Assembly: GCA_002415485.1 (NCBI GenBank)
Contig: DHYU01000087.1
Coordinates: 294 to 18,642, forward strand
Direction: 5' to 3'
Source of the DNA: Proteobacteria bacterium UBA5122
Lineage (GTDB): Bacteria > Pseudomonadota > Gammaproteobacteria > Tenderiales > Tenderiaceae
DNA: 18,349 bases
Of this stretch, positions 6,692 to 14,677 are shown piece after piece. Below the pieces are notes generated by a model. It saw only the letters and a program-made list of their open reading frames with translations. It searched no databases and was not told the origin of the DNA. How positions within the stretch are numbered: position 1 is the stretch's first letter; each line of letters opens with the position of its first letter. The position numbers and the translations under genes were made by a program.

Positions 6692-7627
6692 ATGTTTAAA
6701 TTTGACGCAAACAATTCTTTTGACTTCATGGGCCAGAGTAAGATCGCACTGGTCTTGTCGCTGGTGGTGGTGCTGGTGAGCCTGGGTTCGCTGTTCACCC
6801 GCGGCCTGAATCTTGGTATCGACTTTACCGGTGGTACGCTGGTGGAAGTGGGTTACACCGAAACGGCTGATTTGGTGGTGGTGCGTGACACCTTGGCACA
6901 GGGTGGCTTTCACGGTGCGGTGGTGCAGCACTTTGGCACCTCGAAAGATGTGTTGATCCGCATTGGGGTGCAAGAAGGCGAGAGTTCATCACAGCTCAGC
7001 AATCGTGTGCTCGATGCCCTGCGTGCAGGTGGCGAGGAGATCGAACTGCGCCGGGTGGAGTTCGTCGGTCCGCAGATCGGTGAAGAACTGACGGAAGACG
7101 GTGGTCTGGCGCTGCTGGCGGCGCTGCTGTGCATCATGGTCTATGTCTATTTCCGCTTTGAGGCGCGTTTTTCGCTTGGTGCGGTATTGGCCTTGGCGCA
7201 CGACGTGATCATTACGCTGGGCGTGTTCTCGATCTTGCAGCTGGAGTTTGATCTCTCTGTGTTGGCTGCGATCTTGGCAGTCATCGGTTATTCACTCAAC
7301 GACACCATCGTTGTGTATGACCGCGTGCGTGAGAACTTCCGTAAGATGCGTAAAGGCACGCCGACCGAGATCATCAATCACTCGATCACGCAGACCATGT
7401 CACGGACCCTGATGACATCGTTGACCACCTTGCTGGTATTGATCGGACTGATCGCCTTTGGTGGTGAGATCATTCGTGGTTTCTCACAGGCCCTGATCGT
7501 CGGAGTCGTCGTCGGTACCTATTCATCGATCTATGTCGCCAGTGCGCTGGTGTTGATGTTGGGTGTCAGCAAGGCTGACCTGATGCCGACAGAGAAAGAA
7601 GGCGAAGATGTGGATGCCACGCCCTAG
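6692..7627 (+). CDS. secF: Protein translocase subunit SecF
   Basis: SecF is the partner of SecD in the proton-driven SecDF complex of the inner membrane. The 311 residues (E. coli about 323) show an N-terminal helix (KIALVLSLVVVLVSLGSLF), the signature LGIDFTGGTLVEVGY at the start of the periplasmic domain, VEFVGPQIGEEL before the second helix, and five C-terminal helices. The helices include VIGYSLNDTIVVYDRVREN, the RND-type motif with conserved Asp and Arg, and NHSITQTMSRTLMTSLTTL. The start is supported by AGGGAG a few bases upstream, 15 bases after the secD stop. A strong terminator closes the operon 20 bases after the stop codon. Confidence 0.98.
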   Translation: MFKFDANNSFDFMGQSKIALVLSLVVVLVSLGSLFTRGLNLGIDFTGGTLVEVGYTETADLVVVRDTLAQGGFHGAVVQHFGTSKDVLIRIGVQEGESSSQLSNRVLDALRAGGEEIELRRVEFVGPQIGEELTEDGGLALLAALLCIMVYVYFRFEARFSLGAVLALAHDVIITLGVFSILQLEFDLSVLAAILAVIGYSLNDTIVVYDRVRENFRKMRKGTPTEIINHSITQTMSRTLMTSLTTLLVLIGLIAFGGEIIRGFSQALIVGVVVGTYSSIYVASALVLMLGVSKADLMPTEKEGEDVDATP

Positions 7628-7647
7628 TCGTCTTTGACCGGGTGGAG

Positions 7648-7674
7648 AAAAAGGCCGCGAAAGCGGCCTTTTTT
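7648..7674. terminator. Bidirectional terminator between secF and the GGDEF gene
   Basis: A perfect stem GGCCGC (7653-7658) with GCGGCC (7663-7668) closes a GAAA tetraloop, flanked by an A-run on the left and TTTTTT on the right (7669-7674). The symmetrical A/T tracts let it end both secF and the convergent diguanylate cyclase transcript. Confidence 0.93.
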
Positions 7675-7698
7675 GTGTCTGTTAGGAATTTGCCTGCA

Positions 7699-9105
7699 TC
7701 AGCCGTGGCTGCCGCGCACGGTGCTGATTTTACTCGGCGGATTGATGGTGTTGTGTTGTTGGGCGACGTCTTGCGGATGGGCCTCAATGCGGTTGCGGCC
7801 GTTTTCTTTGGCCTGGTAGAGCGCGATGTCGGCACGTTTGATCAGGCCATCACTGCTTTCACCCGGATGATAGAGCGCGATACCCGCCGAAAAGGTGGGG
7901 GGTGTTCGGTTGATGCCGGGGCAGATGCCTTGTGCGGCGCGCATCCTGACCTTGTTCAGTGCACAGAGTGCGCCCTCGATATCGGTGTTGGGTAACAGTG
8001 CGGCGAATTCTTCGCCACCGTAACGGGCAACGATGTCATGGTGGCGGAAGATCGACAGTATGTGTTTGGAGTAGTAGCTCAGTACTTGGTCGCCGACATC
8101 ATGGCCGAAGTTGTCGTTGATCGATTTGAAGTGGTCGATGTCGATGATGGCGAAGGTCAGCGGTGTACCGTAACGGTGGGCGCGCATGATTTCGTCATCG
8201 AGTCGCTGTAGCAGCGCCCGGCGGTTGGCGAGGTCGGTCAGCTCATCGGTGAAGCTCAATTTGTAGACATCCGCCAATTCCATCGCCAGTTGTTCGTTGT
8301 TGCCGGAGATGTCTTTGAGCTGGTTGCGGATGTAGTCGAACTGCGTCGCCATGTCTTGTTGGCGTTTGATCAGATCGTTGCATTGCTGCATGTAATCGTT
8401 GCGGATCTCCGAGGTGCTGTCATGCCACTCGGTCAGGCATAGTGTGTTGACCGAGCTGTGCAGCATCTCGGCCAGTTCGTCATTGAGGCGAATGGTATGG
8501 ATAATCTGTTCGGTCAGCTGCGACTGGATGTGGCTCATGCTGGAGCGGGTGTTGTCCAGGTAGTTTTGATAACGGCTGTGCTGGTGGCCGTCGACGGCCT
8601 CGTAGACCGGCGTTGGGTCACTGACCTCGTTGACCATGGTCTCCAGTGCCGCCTGCTGCGGTTGAACCTTGGCCTCGGCAGGGCGCAGGGTGGGCGCAGG
8701 TGCAGCACCTGTGCTGACGCGCTGGACGAGGGTATCGAGGGCGTCCTCTTCCTGTGGTGCGCTTGCCTTGTCGTGGAGCCGTTGATGGATGGCCTTGGTT
8801 TCGCGTTGCAGTTGCTTCAGCTCGCCGTTGGACAGGTTGGCGCGCAGACTGAGGCGGGCAATGCGCAAGGCTGCGCGTGCGCCTTCGTCTTCACAATGCT
8901 GGGCCAGGCTGTCGAGCAGCGTGGCAACGGTGCCGGTCAACAGGTGGCGGCCGATCAATTGCTGCGCGGTATATTCCTGCAGACGTTGTTCGATGTGGGC
9001 CAGAATCAGGCGTCCGCTCTCGCTGGCCCGTAGTGGGGCGAGTACATCCAGTGCCCGTTGCAGGGCCGGTGCCGCCTGGCAGAGTCTGGGAGAGGAGTTT
9101 TTCAA
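7699..9105 (-). CDS. Diguanylate cyclase (GGDEF domain) with uncharacterised helical N-terminus
   Basis: The protein should make cyclic di-GMP from two GTP. With a TTG start at 9105 it has 468 residues. The GGDEF domain spans about 284-440: SFTDELTDLANRR opens it, IDIDHFKSINDNFGHDVGD supplies metal and GTP contacts, and the signature is GGEEF (363-367), a catalytically competent form. RHHD at 354-357 is the RxxD inhibitory I-site at the correct five-residue spacing, so product feedback is expected. ALYQAKENGRNR closes the domain. Residues 1-280 have no membrane helices and no sensor domain I recognise. They look helical, with a Pro/Ala/Glu-rich linker near 135-160 and a probable coiled coil leading into the cyclase (LKDISGNNEQLAMELADVYK), so the protein is probably cytosolic. 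An AGAGG nine bases upstream supports the 9105 start; a TTG at 9150 would add 15 residues. Confidence 0.93.
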   Translation of the reverse strand: MKNSSPRLCQAAPALQRALDVLAPLRASESGRLILAHIEQRLQEYTAQQLIGRHLLTGTVATLLDSLAQHCEDEGARAALRIARLSLRANLSNGELKQLQRETKAIHQRLHDKASAPQEEDALDTLVQRVSTGAAPAPTLRPAEAKVQPQQAALETMVNEVSDPTPVYEAVDGHQHSRYQNYLDNTRSSMSHIQSQLTEQIIHTIRLNDELAEMLHSSVNTLCLTEWHDSTSEIRNDYMQQCNDLIKRQQDMATQFDYIRNQLKDISGNNEQLAMELADVYKLSFTDELTDLANRRALLQRLDDEIMRAHRYGTPLTFAIIDIDHFKSINDNFGHDVGDQVLSYYSKHILSIFRHHDIVARYGGEEFAALLPNTDIEGALCALNKVRMRAAQGICPGINRTPPTFSAGIALYHPGESSDGLIKRADIALYQAKENGRNRIEAHPQDVAQQHNTINPPSKISTVRGSHG

Positions 9106-9155
9106 ACGGTGGAGCCTCTTCTTGTTCTTGTATGCAACGCCAAAATACAAACCAT
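9102..9155 (-). other. Possible 17-codon leader ORF overlapping the diguanylate cyclase start
   Basis: On the minus strand an ATG at 9155 opens the peptide MVCILALHTRTRRGSTV and ends in TGA at 9104-9102, which overlaps the proposed TTG start (9105-9103) of the cyclase as TTGA. The AGAGG serving the cyclase lies inside it. This geometry would allow translational coupling. The upstream Shine-Dalgarno is weak (GGA), so it may be chance. Confidence 0.22.
9115..9119 (-). promoter_or_regulatory. Ribosome binding site deciding the diguanylate cyclase start
   Basis: Read on the minus strand, AGAGG within AAGAAGAGG lies nine bases before the TTG at 9105. No comparable motif precedes the alternative TTG at 9150, and no in-frame ATG occurs near the N-terminus. 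Confidence 0.5.
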
Positions 9156-9379
9156 GTTGAGGTCCATCTTAGTGAAACGGCCGTTGCCAATCCTAGAACG
9201 GTGTCGCAGATTTTAACACCAAAGTGATTACCTGAATATTTGTATTGATAGTTAGGGTGGTTGGAGGCGGGAGCGGGCCCATGGCGACGGAATCTTGTTG
9301 CCAAAACATGCGAATTACGGCCATTTCAGGTATCATCTCAGCCCTTTCAGCCCTGATTTTTGCGGAGACTTAGAGAGAT
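9156..9379. other. Divergent intergenic region between the GGDEF gene and glyA
   Basis: This gap must hold the promoters of both divergent genes. Candidate -10 boxes are TAAAAT on the minus strand (9210-9215) for the cyclase and TATCAT at 9331-9336 for glyA; neither has a convincing -35 partner. No riboswitch fold was recognised. Confidence 0.3.
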
Positions 9380-10636
9380 ATGTACAGCAAGCAGATGACC
9401 CTGGCCGGTTTTGACGATGAATTGTGGAATGCCGTGGAAAATGAGCGGGTACGTCAGGAGGAGCATATCGAGCTGATCGCCTCCGAAAACTACTGCAGCC
9501 CCCGCGTGATGGAGGCCCAGGGTTCATCGCTGACCAACAAGTATGCCGAGGGTTATCCGGGCAAGCGTTATTACGGCGGTTGTGAGTATGTCGATATCGC
9601 CGAACAACTGGCGATCGATCGCGCCAAAGCGCTGTTCGGCGCGGACTATGCCAACGTGCAGCCGCACTCCGGTTCACAGGCCAATGGCGCGGTATATCTG
9701 GCGCTGCTGCAGCCCGGCGACACCGTACTGGGCATGAGCCTGGCCCATGGTGGCCACCTGACCCACGGTTCACACGTCAACTTCTCCGGCAAGAGCTATA
9801 AGGCCGTGCAATATGGTCTGAACGAGGCGACCGGTGAGATCGATTACGAACAGGTTGAGGCGCTGGCGCGTGAGCACAAGCCAAAGATGATCGTGGCCGG
9901 TTTCTCTGCCTATTCGCGCATCGTTGACTGGCAGCGTTTCCGCGATATCGCCGATGAAGTGGGCGCCTACCTGTTGGTCGACATGGCCCACGTTGCCGGT
10001 CTGGTCGCGGCCGGTTTGTACCCGAACCCGGTACAGATCGCCGACGTGACGACCTCGACCACCCACAAGACCCTGCGCGGTCCACGTGGCGGCATCATCC
10101 TCGCCAAGGCCAACCCAGAGATCGAAAAGAAACTGAATTCCGCAATCTTTCCCGGCATCCAGGGTGGTCCGCTGATGCACGTGATTGCCGCCAAGGCCGT
10201 CGCCTTCAAAGAGGCGCTGATGCCTGAGTTCAAAACCTATCAGCAACAAGTGGTGAAGAATGCACAAGCGATGGCAAAGGTCTTCATCGAGCGTGGTTTT
10301 GATATCGTCTCTGGCGGTACCGATGACCACCTGTTCCTGGTCAGCTTCATCAAACAGGGTCTGACCGGTAAGGATGTCGACGCCTGGTTGGGCGCAGCGC
10401 ACATCACCGTCAACAAGAACGCTGTGCCGAATGATCCGCAGTCACCGTTCGTGACCTCCGGTATCCGCATTGGTACCCCGGCGATCACCACCCGTGGCTT
10501 TAGCGAAGACGATTGCCGTCAGCTGGCCGCTTGGATCTGCGACATCATCGATGCCAAGGGCGAACAAGCGGCGATCAACGCGGCCAAAGACAAGGTGGCG
10601 ACCATCTGCAGCCGTCTGCCGGTTTATAAAGACTAA
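9380..10636 (+). CDS. glyA: Serine hydroxymethyltransferase
   Basis: GlyA is the cytosolic PLP enzyme that interconverts serine plus tetrahydrofolate with glycine plus 5,10-methylene-tetrahydrofolate, the main source of one-carbon units. The 418 residues (E. coli 417) carry LIASENYCSPRVMEAQGS, NKYAEGYPGKRYYGGCEYVD, NVQPHSGSQANGAVY, LLVDMAHVAGLVAAGLYPNP and the PLP-lysine motif TTSTTHKTLRGPRGG (Lys near residue 230). IRIGTPAITTRGF is near the C-terminus. The start has AGAGAG and GGAG upstream and the usual family N-terminus. nrdR follows after 17 bases and appears cotranscribed, an arrangement also found in other gammaproteobacteria. Confidence 0.98.
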   Translation: MYSKQMTLAGFDDELWNAVENERVRQEEHIELIASENYCSPRVMEAQGSSLTNKYAEGYPGKRYYGGCEYVDIAEQLAIDRAKALFGADYANVQPHSGSQANGAVYLALLQPGDTVLGMSLAHGGHLTHGSHVNFSGKSYKAVQYGLNEATGEIDYEQVEALAREHKPKMIVAGFSAYSRIVDWQRFRDIADEVGAYLLVDMAHVAGLVAAGLYPNPVQIADVTTSTTHKTLRGPRGGIILAKANPEIEKKLNSAIFPGIQGGPLMHVIAAKAVAFKEALMPEFKTYQQQVVKNAQAMAKVFIERGFDIVSGGTDDHLFLVSFIKQGLTGKDVDAWLGAAHITVNKNAVPNDPQSPFVTSGIRIGTPAITTRGFSEDDCRQLAAWICDIIDAKGEQAAINAAKDKVATICSRLPVYKD

Positions 10637-10653
10637 GCCGCAGGAGCCTCGTC

Positions 10654-11178
10654 ATGCGCTGTCCCTTTTGCGGTGCCGACGATACCAAGGTGATCGATTC
10701 ACGCCTCGCCAATGAAGGAGAGAGCGTGCGTCGCCGCCGTGAGTGTCTGACCTGCAGCGAGCGTTTTACCACCTTCGAAACCGCCGAGCTGGCGATGCCG
10801 CGCGTGGTGAAGCAGGATGGCACACGCGAGCCGTTTAACGAGGACAAGCTGCGCTCCGGCATCACGCGGGCGCTGGAAAAACGGCCGGTGAATACCGAGG
10901 CCGTCGAGTCGGCGATCAGTCGGATCAAGCACCATCTGCGCGGCACCGGTGATCGAGAGGTCTCCTCGCGGCTGATCGGTGAGTGCGTGATGGATGCGCT
11001 GGCCGAGCTGGACCAGGTGGCCTACATCCGTTTTGCCTCGGTCTATCGCAGCTTCGAGGATGTCAGTGCCTTCCGCGAGGCGATCGAGCGGCTGGAAAAG
11101 GAACCCTCGCCGGAGATGCGGGCGCAGCAGATCTCGTTGTTGCCCCGCGGCGAAGAGAAAAAGCCCAAAGGTAAATAG
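10654..11178 (+). CDS. nrdR: Transcriptional repressor NrdR
   Basis: NrdR represses ribonucleotide reductase operons when dATP levels are high. The N-terminal zinc ribbon uses Cys3, Cys6, Cys31 and Cys34 (MRCPFCGADDTKVIDSR and RRRRECLTCSERFTTFE), followed by the ATP-cone domain from about residue 49 (VVKQDGTREPFNEDKLRSGI through FASVYRSFEDVSAFREAIE). It is 174 residues, somewhat longer than the roughly 150 typical of the family. The extra part is a charged tail (EPSPEMRAQQISLLPRGEEK and a short Lys-rich end). AGGAG lies seven bases before the ATG. It sits between glyA and ribD, a common gammaproteobacterial order. No nrd gene is in this window, so its targets are elsewhere. Confidence 0.97.
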   Translation: MRCPFCGADDTKVIDSRLANEGESVRRRRECLTCSERFTTFETAELAMPRVVKQDGTREPFNEDKLRSGITRALEKRPVNTEAVESAISRIKHHLRGTGDREVSSRLIGECVMDALAELDQVAYIRFASVYRSFEDVSAFREAIERLEKEPSPEMRAQQISLLPRGEEKKPKGK

Positions 11179-11207
11179 GTAGCGCGGTCAGCGCGTGCCG
11201 ACCTGAT

Positions 11208-12296
11208 ATGTCTTCCACTCTAGACCATCAATACATGGCCCGTGCGCTGCAACTGGCGGCGCGGGGGTTGTATGGCACCGATCCCAATCCACGGGTGGGC
11301 TGTGTCATTGTGCGTGACGGTCAGGTGGTGGGCGAGGGCTGGCACCAGCGTGCCGGTGAGCCCCATGCCGAGGTGTTTGCGCTGCGCGCCGCCGGTGAGC
11401 AGGCGCGGGGTGCGACGGCCTATGTCACGCTGGAGCCGTGTGCCCATCATGGCCGCACGCCGCCCTGTGCCGAGGCCTTGATCGCCGCCGGTGTGGCGCG
11501 GGTCGTGGCGGCGATGGAAGACCCGTTCCCGCAGGTGGCGGGCAAGGGCCTGCAGATGTTGCGCGATGCCGGTATCGCGACCGAGGTCGGCCTGATGGCG
11601 GCCGAGGCCGAGCAGTTGAACATCGGTTTTGTCAGCCGTTTGCGCCGTGGTCGGCCGTGGGTACGCCTGAAGATGGCGATGAGCCTCGACGGTCGCACCG
11701 CGATGGCCAATGGCGACAGCAAGTGGATCAGTTGTGACGCGGCGCGGGCCGATGTGCAACGGCTGCGGGCGCGCAGCTCGGCGATTGTGACCGGCATCGG
11801 CACGGTGCTGGCCGATGACCCGCAGCTCAACGTGCGGCTCGATGGTTGCACGCGCCAGCCGTTGCGCGTGGTGCTCGACAGTGGCTTGAAGATGTCGCCT
11901 CGCGCCCGCATGTTGAGCCTGGCGGGTGAAACCTGGGTTGCGACGGCCACTAGCGACGAGGCGCGCCGTCAGGCCCTGCGGCAACAGGGCGCGCGGGTGT
12001 TTGATCTGCCGCGCAGCGCGAGCGGTCTGGATTTAAACGCCTTGCTCGCCGAGCTCAGCCGGGCCTCGGTCAACGAGGTGCTGGTCGAGGCCGGGCCGAC
12101 GCTGGCCGGCGCCTTTGTCGCCGCCGGGCTGGTCGATGAACTGGTGATCTATCAGGCGCCGCATCTGATGGGCGATGGTGGCCGCGGCTTGCTGCACCTG
12201 CCGGGGCTGGCGTGCATGCAGGATCGCATCGCGCTGCAAATGACGGATGTGCGACAGGTCGGCGATACGTTACGCTTGACGCTGCGCCCCAAATAG
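11208..12296 (+). CDS. ribD: Bifunctional pyrimidine deaminase/reductase RibD
   Basis: RibD carries out the second and third committed steps of riboflavin synthesis: deamination of the diaminopyrimidine from GTP cyclohydrolase II, then NADPH-dependent reduction of the ribosyl group. The 362 residues (E. coli 367) have an N-terminal cytidine-deaminase-type zinc site: His53 and Glu55 in PHAEV, and Cys78 and Cys87 in LEPCAHHGRTPPC. The reductase domain begins near residue 150 with RPWVRLKMAMSLDGRTA and includes SKWISCDAARADVQRLRARS, GIGTVLADDPQLNVR and the late EVLVEAGPTLAGAF. The start is 29 bases after nrdR with a weak ribosome binding site. All catalytic motifs are intact. Confidence 0.97.
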   Translation: MSSTLDHQYMARALQLAARGLYGTDPNPRVGCVIVRDGQVVGEGWHQRAGEPHAEVFALRAAGEQARGATAYVTLEPCAHHGRTPPCAEALIAAGVARVVAAMEDPFPQVAGKGLQMLRDAGIATEVGLMAAEAEQLNIGFVSRLRRGRPWVRLKMAMSLDGRTAMANGDSKWISCDAARADVQRLRARSSAIVTGIGTVLADDPQLNVRLDGCTRQPLRVVLDSGLKMSPRARMLSLAGETWVATATSDEARRQALRQQGARVFDLPRSASGLDLNALLAELSRASVNEVLVEAGPTLAGAFVAAGLVDELVIYQAPHLMGDGGRGLLHLPGLACMQDRIALQMTDVRQVGDTLRLTLRPK

Positions 12297-12311
12297 AAAG
12301 ACGACAGCACT

Positions 12312-12974
12312 ATGTTTACAGGCATTATCGAGGCCCAGGGCCGTATCCGCGAGATCAAACGCAGCGGCGACGATTGTCGGCTGCGCATCGACGCCGGCGC
12401 GTTGTCGATGTTGGACGTGCAGCTCGGCGACAGCATCGCGGTCGATGGTGTTTGTCTGACCGTGGTGCAGTTTGATCAGGCCAGTTTTGCCGTTGATGTC
12501 TCGGGCGAGACGCTGCGGCTGACCACTGTCGGTGGTTTCAAGGCCGGGCGTTACGTCAACCTGGAGAAGGCGCTGACGCCGACGACGCGCCTTGGCGGCC
12601 ATCTGGTCAGCGGCCATGTCGATGGCGTCGGCACGATCGAGTCGCGCCAGCACGTGGGCGAGTCGATCCAGTTTCGCGTGCGCGTGCCCGATGGCCTGGC
12701 CAAGTACATCGCGGTCAAGGGTTCGGTCTGCATCGATGGTGTGAGTTTGACGGTGAATCAGGTCAGCGGTGCGGTGTTTGAGATCAACATCATCCCGCAC
12801 ACGGCGGAGGTGACGACGATCGGTGAATACAGCGCCGGGCGTCAGGTGAATATCGAGGTCGATCTGATCGCGCGTTACCTGGAAAGATTATTGCTCGGCG
12901 ATCGAGCTGCGCAGCCGCAAGGCGCGGGCGTGACGCTGGAGATGTTGCAACAACATGGGTTTTTAAAGGCTTAA
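12312..12974 (+). CDS. ribE: Riboflavin synthase alpha subunit
   Basis: This enzyme dismutates two molecules of 6,7-dimethyl-8-ribityllumazine to riboflavin and the pyrimidine substrate recycled by RibH. The 220-residue product (E. coli RibC, about 213) opens with the diagnostic MFTGIIEAQG and has two lumazine-binding repeats. The first (about 1-97) contains LGDSIAVDGVCLTV and LGGHLVSGHVDGVG at the boundary; the second (about 98-195) contains VKGSVCIDGVSLTVNQV and INIIPHTAEVTT. Naming varies: ribE here follows the usage for the alpha subunit and is called ribC in E. coli. It starts 15 bases after ribD, and ribBX begins 3 bases after its stop. Confidence 0.97.
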   Translation: MFTGIIEAQGRIREIKRSGDDCRLRIDAGALSMLDVQLGDSIAVDGVCLTVVQFDQASFAVDVSGETLRLTTVGGFKAGRYVNLEKALTPTTRLGGHLVSGHVDGVGTIESRQHVGESIQFRVRVPDGLAKYIAVKGSVCIDGVSLTVNQVSGAVFEINIIPHTAEVTTIGEYSAGRQVNIEVDLIARYLERLLLGDRAAQPQGAGVTLEMLQQHGFLKA

Positions 12975-12977
12975 TCG

Positions 12978-14087
12978 ATGGCGCTGAACAGCATCGAAGA
13001 GATTATCGAAGACATCCGCCAGGGCAAGATGGTGGTGTTGATGGACGATGAGGATCGCGAGAACGAGGGCGACCTGATCATGGCCGCGTCGTGTGTGACG
13101 GCGGCCGACATCAACTTCATGGCGCGTTATGCCCGCGGCCTGATCTGTCTGCCGCTGACGCAGGAGCGCTGCCAGCGCCTGAAACTGCCGTTGATGGTGT
13201 CGGACAACGGTGCCAAGCACTCGACCAACTTTACCGTTTCGATCGAGGCGGCCGAGGGCGTCAGCACCGGCATCTCGGCGGCCGATCGCGCCCGTACTGT
13301 GCAGGCGGCGGTGGCGGCCGATGCCAAGGCCGAAGACATCGTGCAGCCGGGGCACATCTTCCCGCTGATGGCGGTGCCGGGCGGGGTCCTGAGCCGTGCC
13401 GGGCATACCGAGGCCGGCTGTGACCTGGCGCGCCTGGCCGGGTTTGAACCGGCGGCGGTGATCGTCGAGATCCTGAATGAAGACGGCAGCATGGCGCGGC
13501 GGCCGCAGCTGGAGGAGTTCGCGCAGACGCACGGCCTCAAGATTGGCACCGTGGCCGACCTGATCCAGTACCGCATGAACAATGAGCCGACCGTCGAGCG
13601 TGTTGCCGAGTGTGATTTTCCCAGCGATTACGGCCAGTTCCGCATGGTGGCCTATCAGGACTATGAGGGGCAGCGCGCCCACGTGGCCCTGGTCAAGGGC
13701 ACGATCTCGGCCAACGAGCCGGTGCTGGTGCGTGTGCACCTGCTCGACATGATCAACGATGTGTTGCTCAGCCAGCGCCGCGATGGCGGCTTTGCCTTTA
13801 ATCAGATCATGCACGAGGTCGCCGGGGTCGATAACGCGGTGGTGATCATGCTGCGGCGGCCGACCAACCCGGCCGAGCTGATCCGCCGCGTGCGCGACAT
13901 GCAGTTGCAGGATCGCGGCGTCAATCTGCCCAAACCCGAGGCCGGGCCCGACCTGCGCGGCTATGGTGTCGGTGCGCAGATGCTGGTGGATCTCGGCGTG
14001 CGCAAGATGCGCGTGCTCGGTTCGGCGCGGCGGCTGCACGGCCTGTCGGGCTTTGGCCTCGAGATCGTCGAGTACATCGAACCTTAA
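12978..14087 (+). CDS. ribB: 3,4-dihydroxy-2-butanone-4-phosphate synthase fused to a degenerate GTP cyclohydrolase II-like domain (RibBX type)
   Basis: The N-terminal domain (about 1-203) makes dihydroxybutanone phosphate from ribulose 5-phosphate. It has MDDEDRENEGDLIMAAS, HSTNFTVSIEA and His143 in AGHTEAGCDL. The C-terminal domain (about 206-369) is related to GTP cyclohydrolase II but lacks its machinery. By alignment with remembered E. coli RibA, the three zinc cysteines become Asp257, Arg268 and Gly270 (the RCDCGF motif reads RRDGGF), and the EGRNIGL active-site stretch is RPTNPAEL. It should therefore not open GTP. Such fusions with an inactive second half are known in Proteobacteria as RibBX. 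AAAGG inside the end of ribE serves as ribosome binding site, so the two are probably translationally coupled. A separate ribA must exist elsewhere. Confidence 0.94.
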   Translation: MALNSIEEIIEDIRQGKMVVLMDDEDRENEGDLIMAASCVTAADINFMARYARGLICLPLTQERCQRLKLPLMVSDNGAKHSTNFTVSIEAAEGVSTGISAADRARTVQAAVAADAKAEDIVQPGHIFPLMAVPGGVLSRAGHTEAGCDLARLAGFEPAAVIVEILNEDGSMARRPQLEEFAQTHGLKIGTVADLIQYRMNNEPTVERVAECDFPSDYGQFRMVAYQDYEGQRAHVALVKGTISANEPVLVRVHLLDMINDVLLSQRRDGGFAFNQIMHEVAGVDNAVVIMLRRPTNPAELIRRVRDMQLQDRGVNLPKPEAGPDLRGYGVGAQMLVDLGVRKMRVLGSARRLHGLSGFGLEIVEYIEP

Positions 14088-14184
14088 GTCATCTTCACAG
14101 GTGCTAGGGCTGGCCAGCAGGGCCGGGCTTGGGCGATAATGCGCCCCTTGCGCCTATAGTTTTCAAAAGATTAGGAAAAACATC

Positions 14185-14664
14185 ATGTCAGACGTGAATC
14201 ATCTGGAAGGCGATTTCAACGCCAGCGGCAAACGCTTCGCGATCGTTGCCGGTCGTTTCAACAGCTTTGTGGTCGATCACCTGGTCGCCGGTGCGATCGA
14301 TTGCCTGGTGCGTCACGGCGTCGCCAAGGCCGATATCGACGTGGTGCATGCGCCGGGCGCCTACGAGCTGCCCCTGCTGGCCAAACGCGTCGCCGGTCGT
14401 GGCAAACACGATGCGATCATCGCCCTCGGTGCAGTGATTCGCGGTGGCACGCCGCACTTTGATTACGTCGCCGGCGAGTGCTCCAAGGGCCTGGCGATGG
14501 TGTCGATGGAATACGATGTGCCGGTCGCCTTTGGTGTGCTGACCGTCGACAGCATCGAACAGGCCATCGAACGCTCCGGCACCAAGGCCGGTAACAAGGG
14601 CGTTGAGGCCACGATGTCGGCCATCGAGATGGTCAATGTTTTAAACAAGGTCAACGAGCTGTAA
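14185..14664 (+). CDS. ribH: 6,7-dimethyl-8-ribityllumazine synthase
   Basis: RibH condenses dihydroxybutanone phosphate, the RibBX product, with the RibD-derived pyrimidine to give lumazine, the substrate of riboflavin synthase. The 159 residues (E. coli 156) include IVAGRFNSFVVDHLVAGA, VVHAPGAYELPLLAK and GAVIRGGTPHFDYV with the catalytic His91, and LAMVSMEYDVPVAFGVLT. The protein normally assembles into pentamers or 60-mer capsids. AGGAAAA precedes the ATG. The 97-base gap before it contains a GATAAT sequence within GGGCG/CGCCC complementarity, so an internal promoter is possible but weakly supported. No FMN riboswitch is seen there. Confidence 0.98.
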   Translation: MSDVNHLEGDFNASGKRFAIVAGRFNSFVVDHLVAGAIDCLVRHGVAKADIDVVHAPGAYELPLLAKRVAGRGKHDAIIALGAVIRGGTPHFDYVAGECSKGLAMVSMEYDVPVAFGVLTVDSIEQAIERSGTKAGNKGVEATMSAIEMVNVLNKVNEL

Positions 14665-14677
14665 GCGACCTGATTCT

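Noticed and set aside
12963..14039. Minus-strand open frame opposite the RibBX gene
   Set aside because: It is a shadow of a certain gene, biased to His, Arg and Leu, with no motifs or ribosome binding site.
14088..14184. FMN riboswitch before ribH
   Set aside because: The gap is too short and lacks the conserved RFN element segments. The other rib gaps are shorter still.
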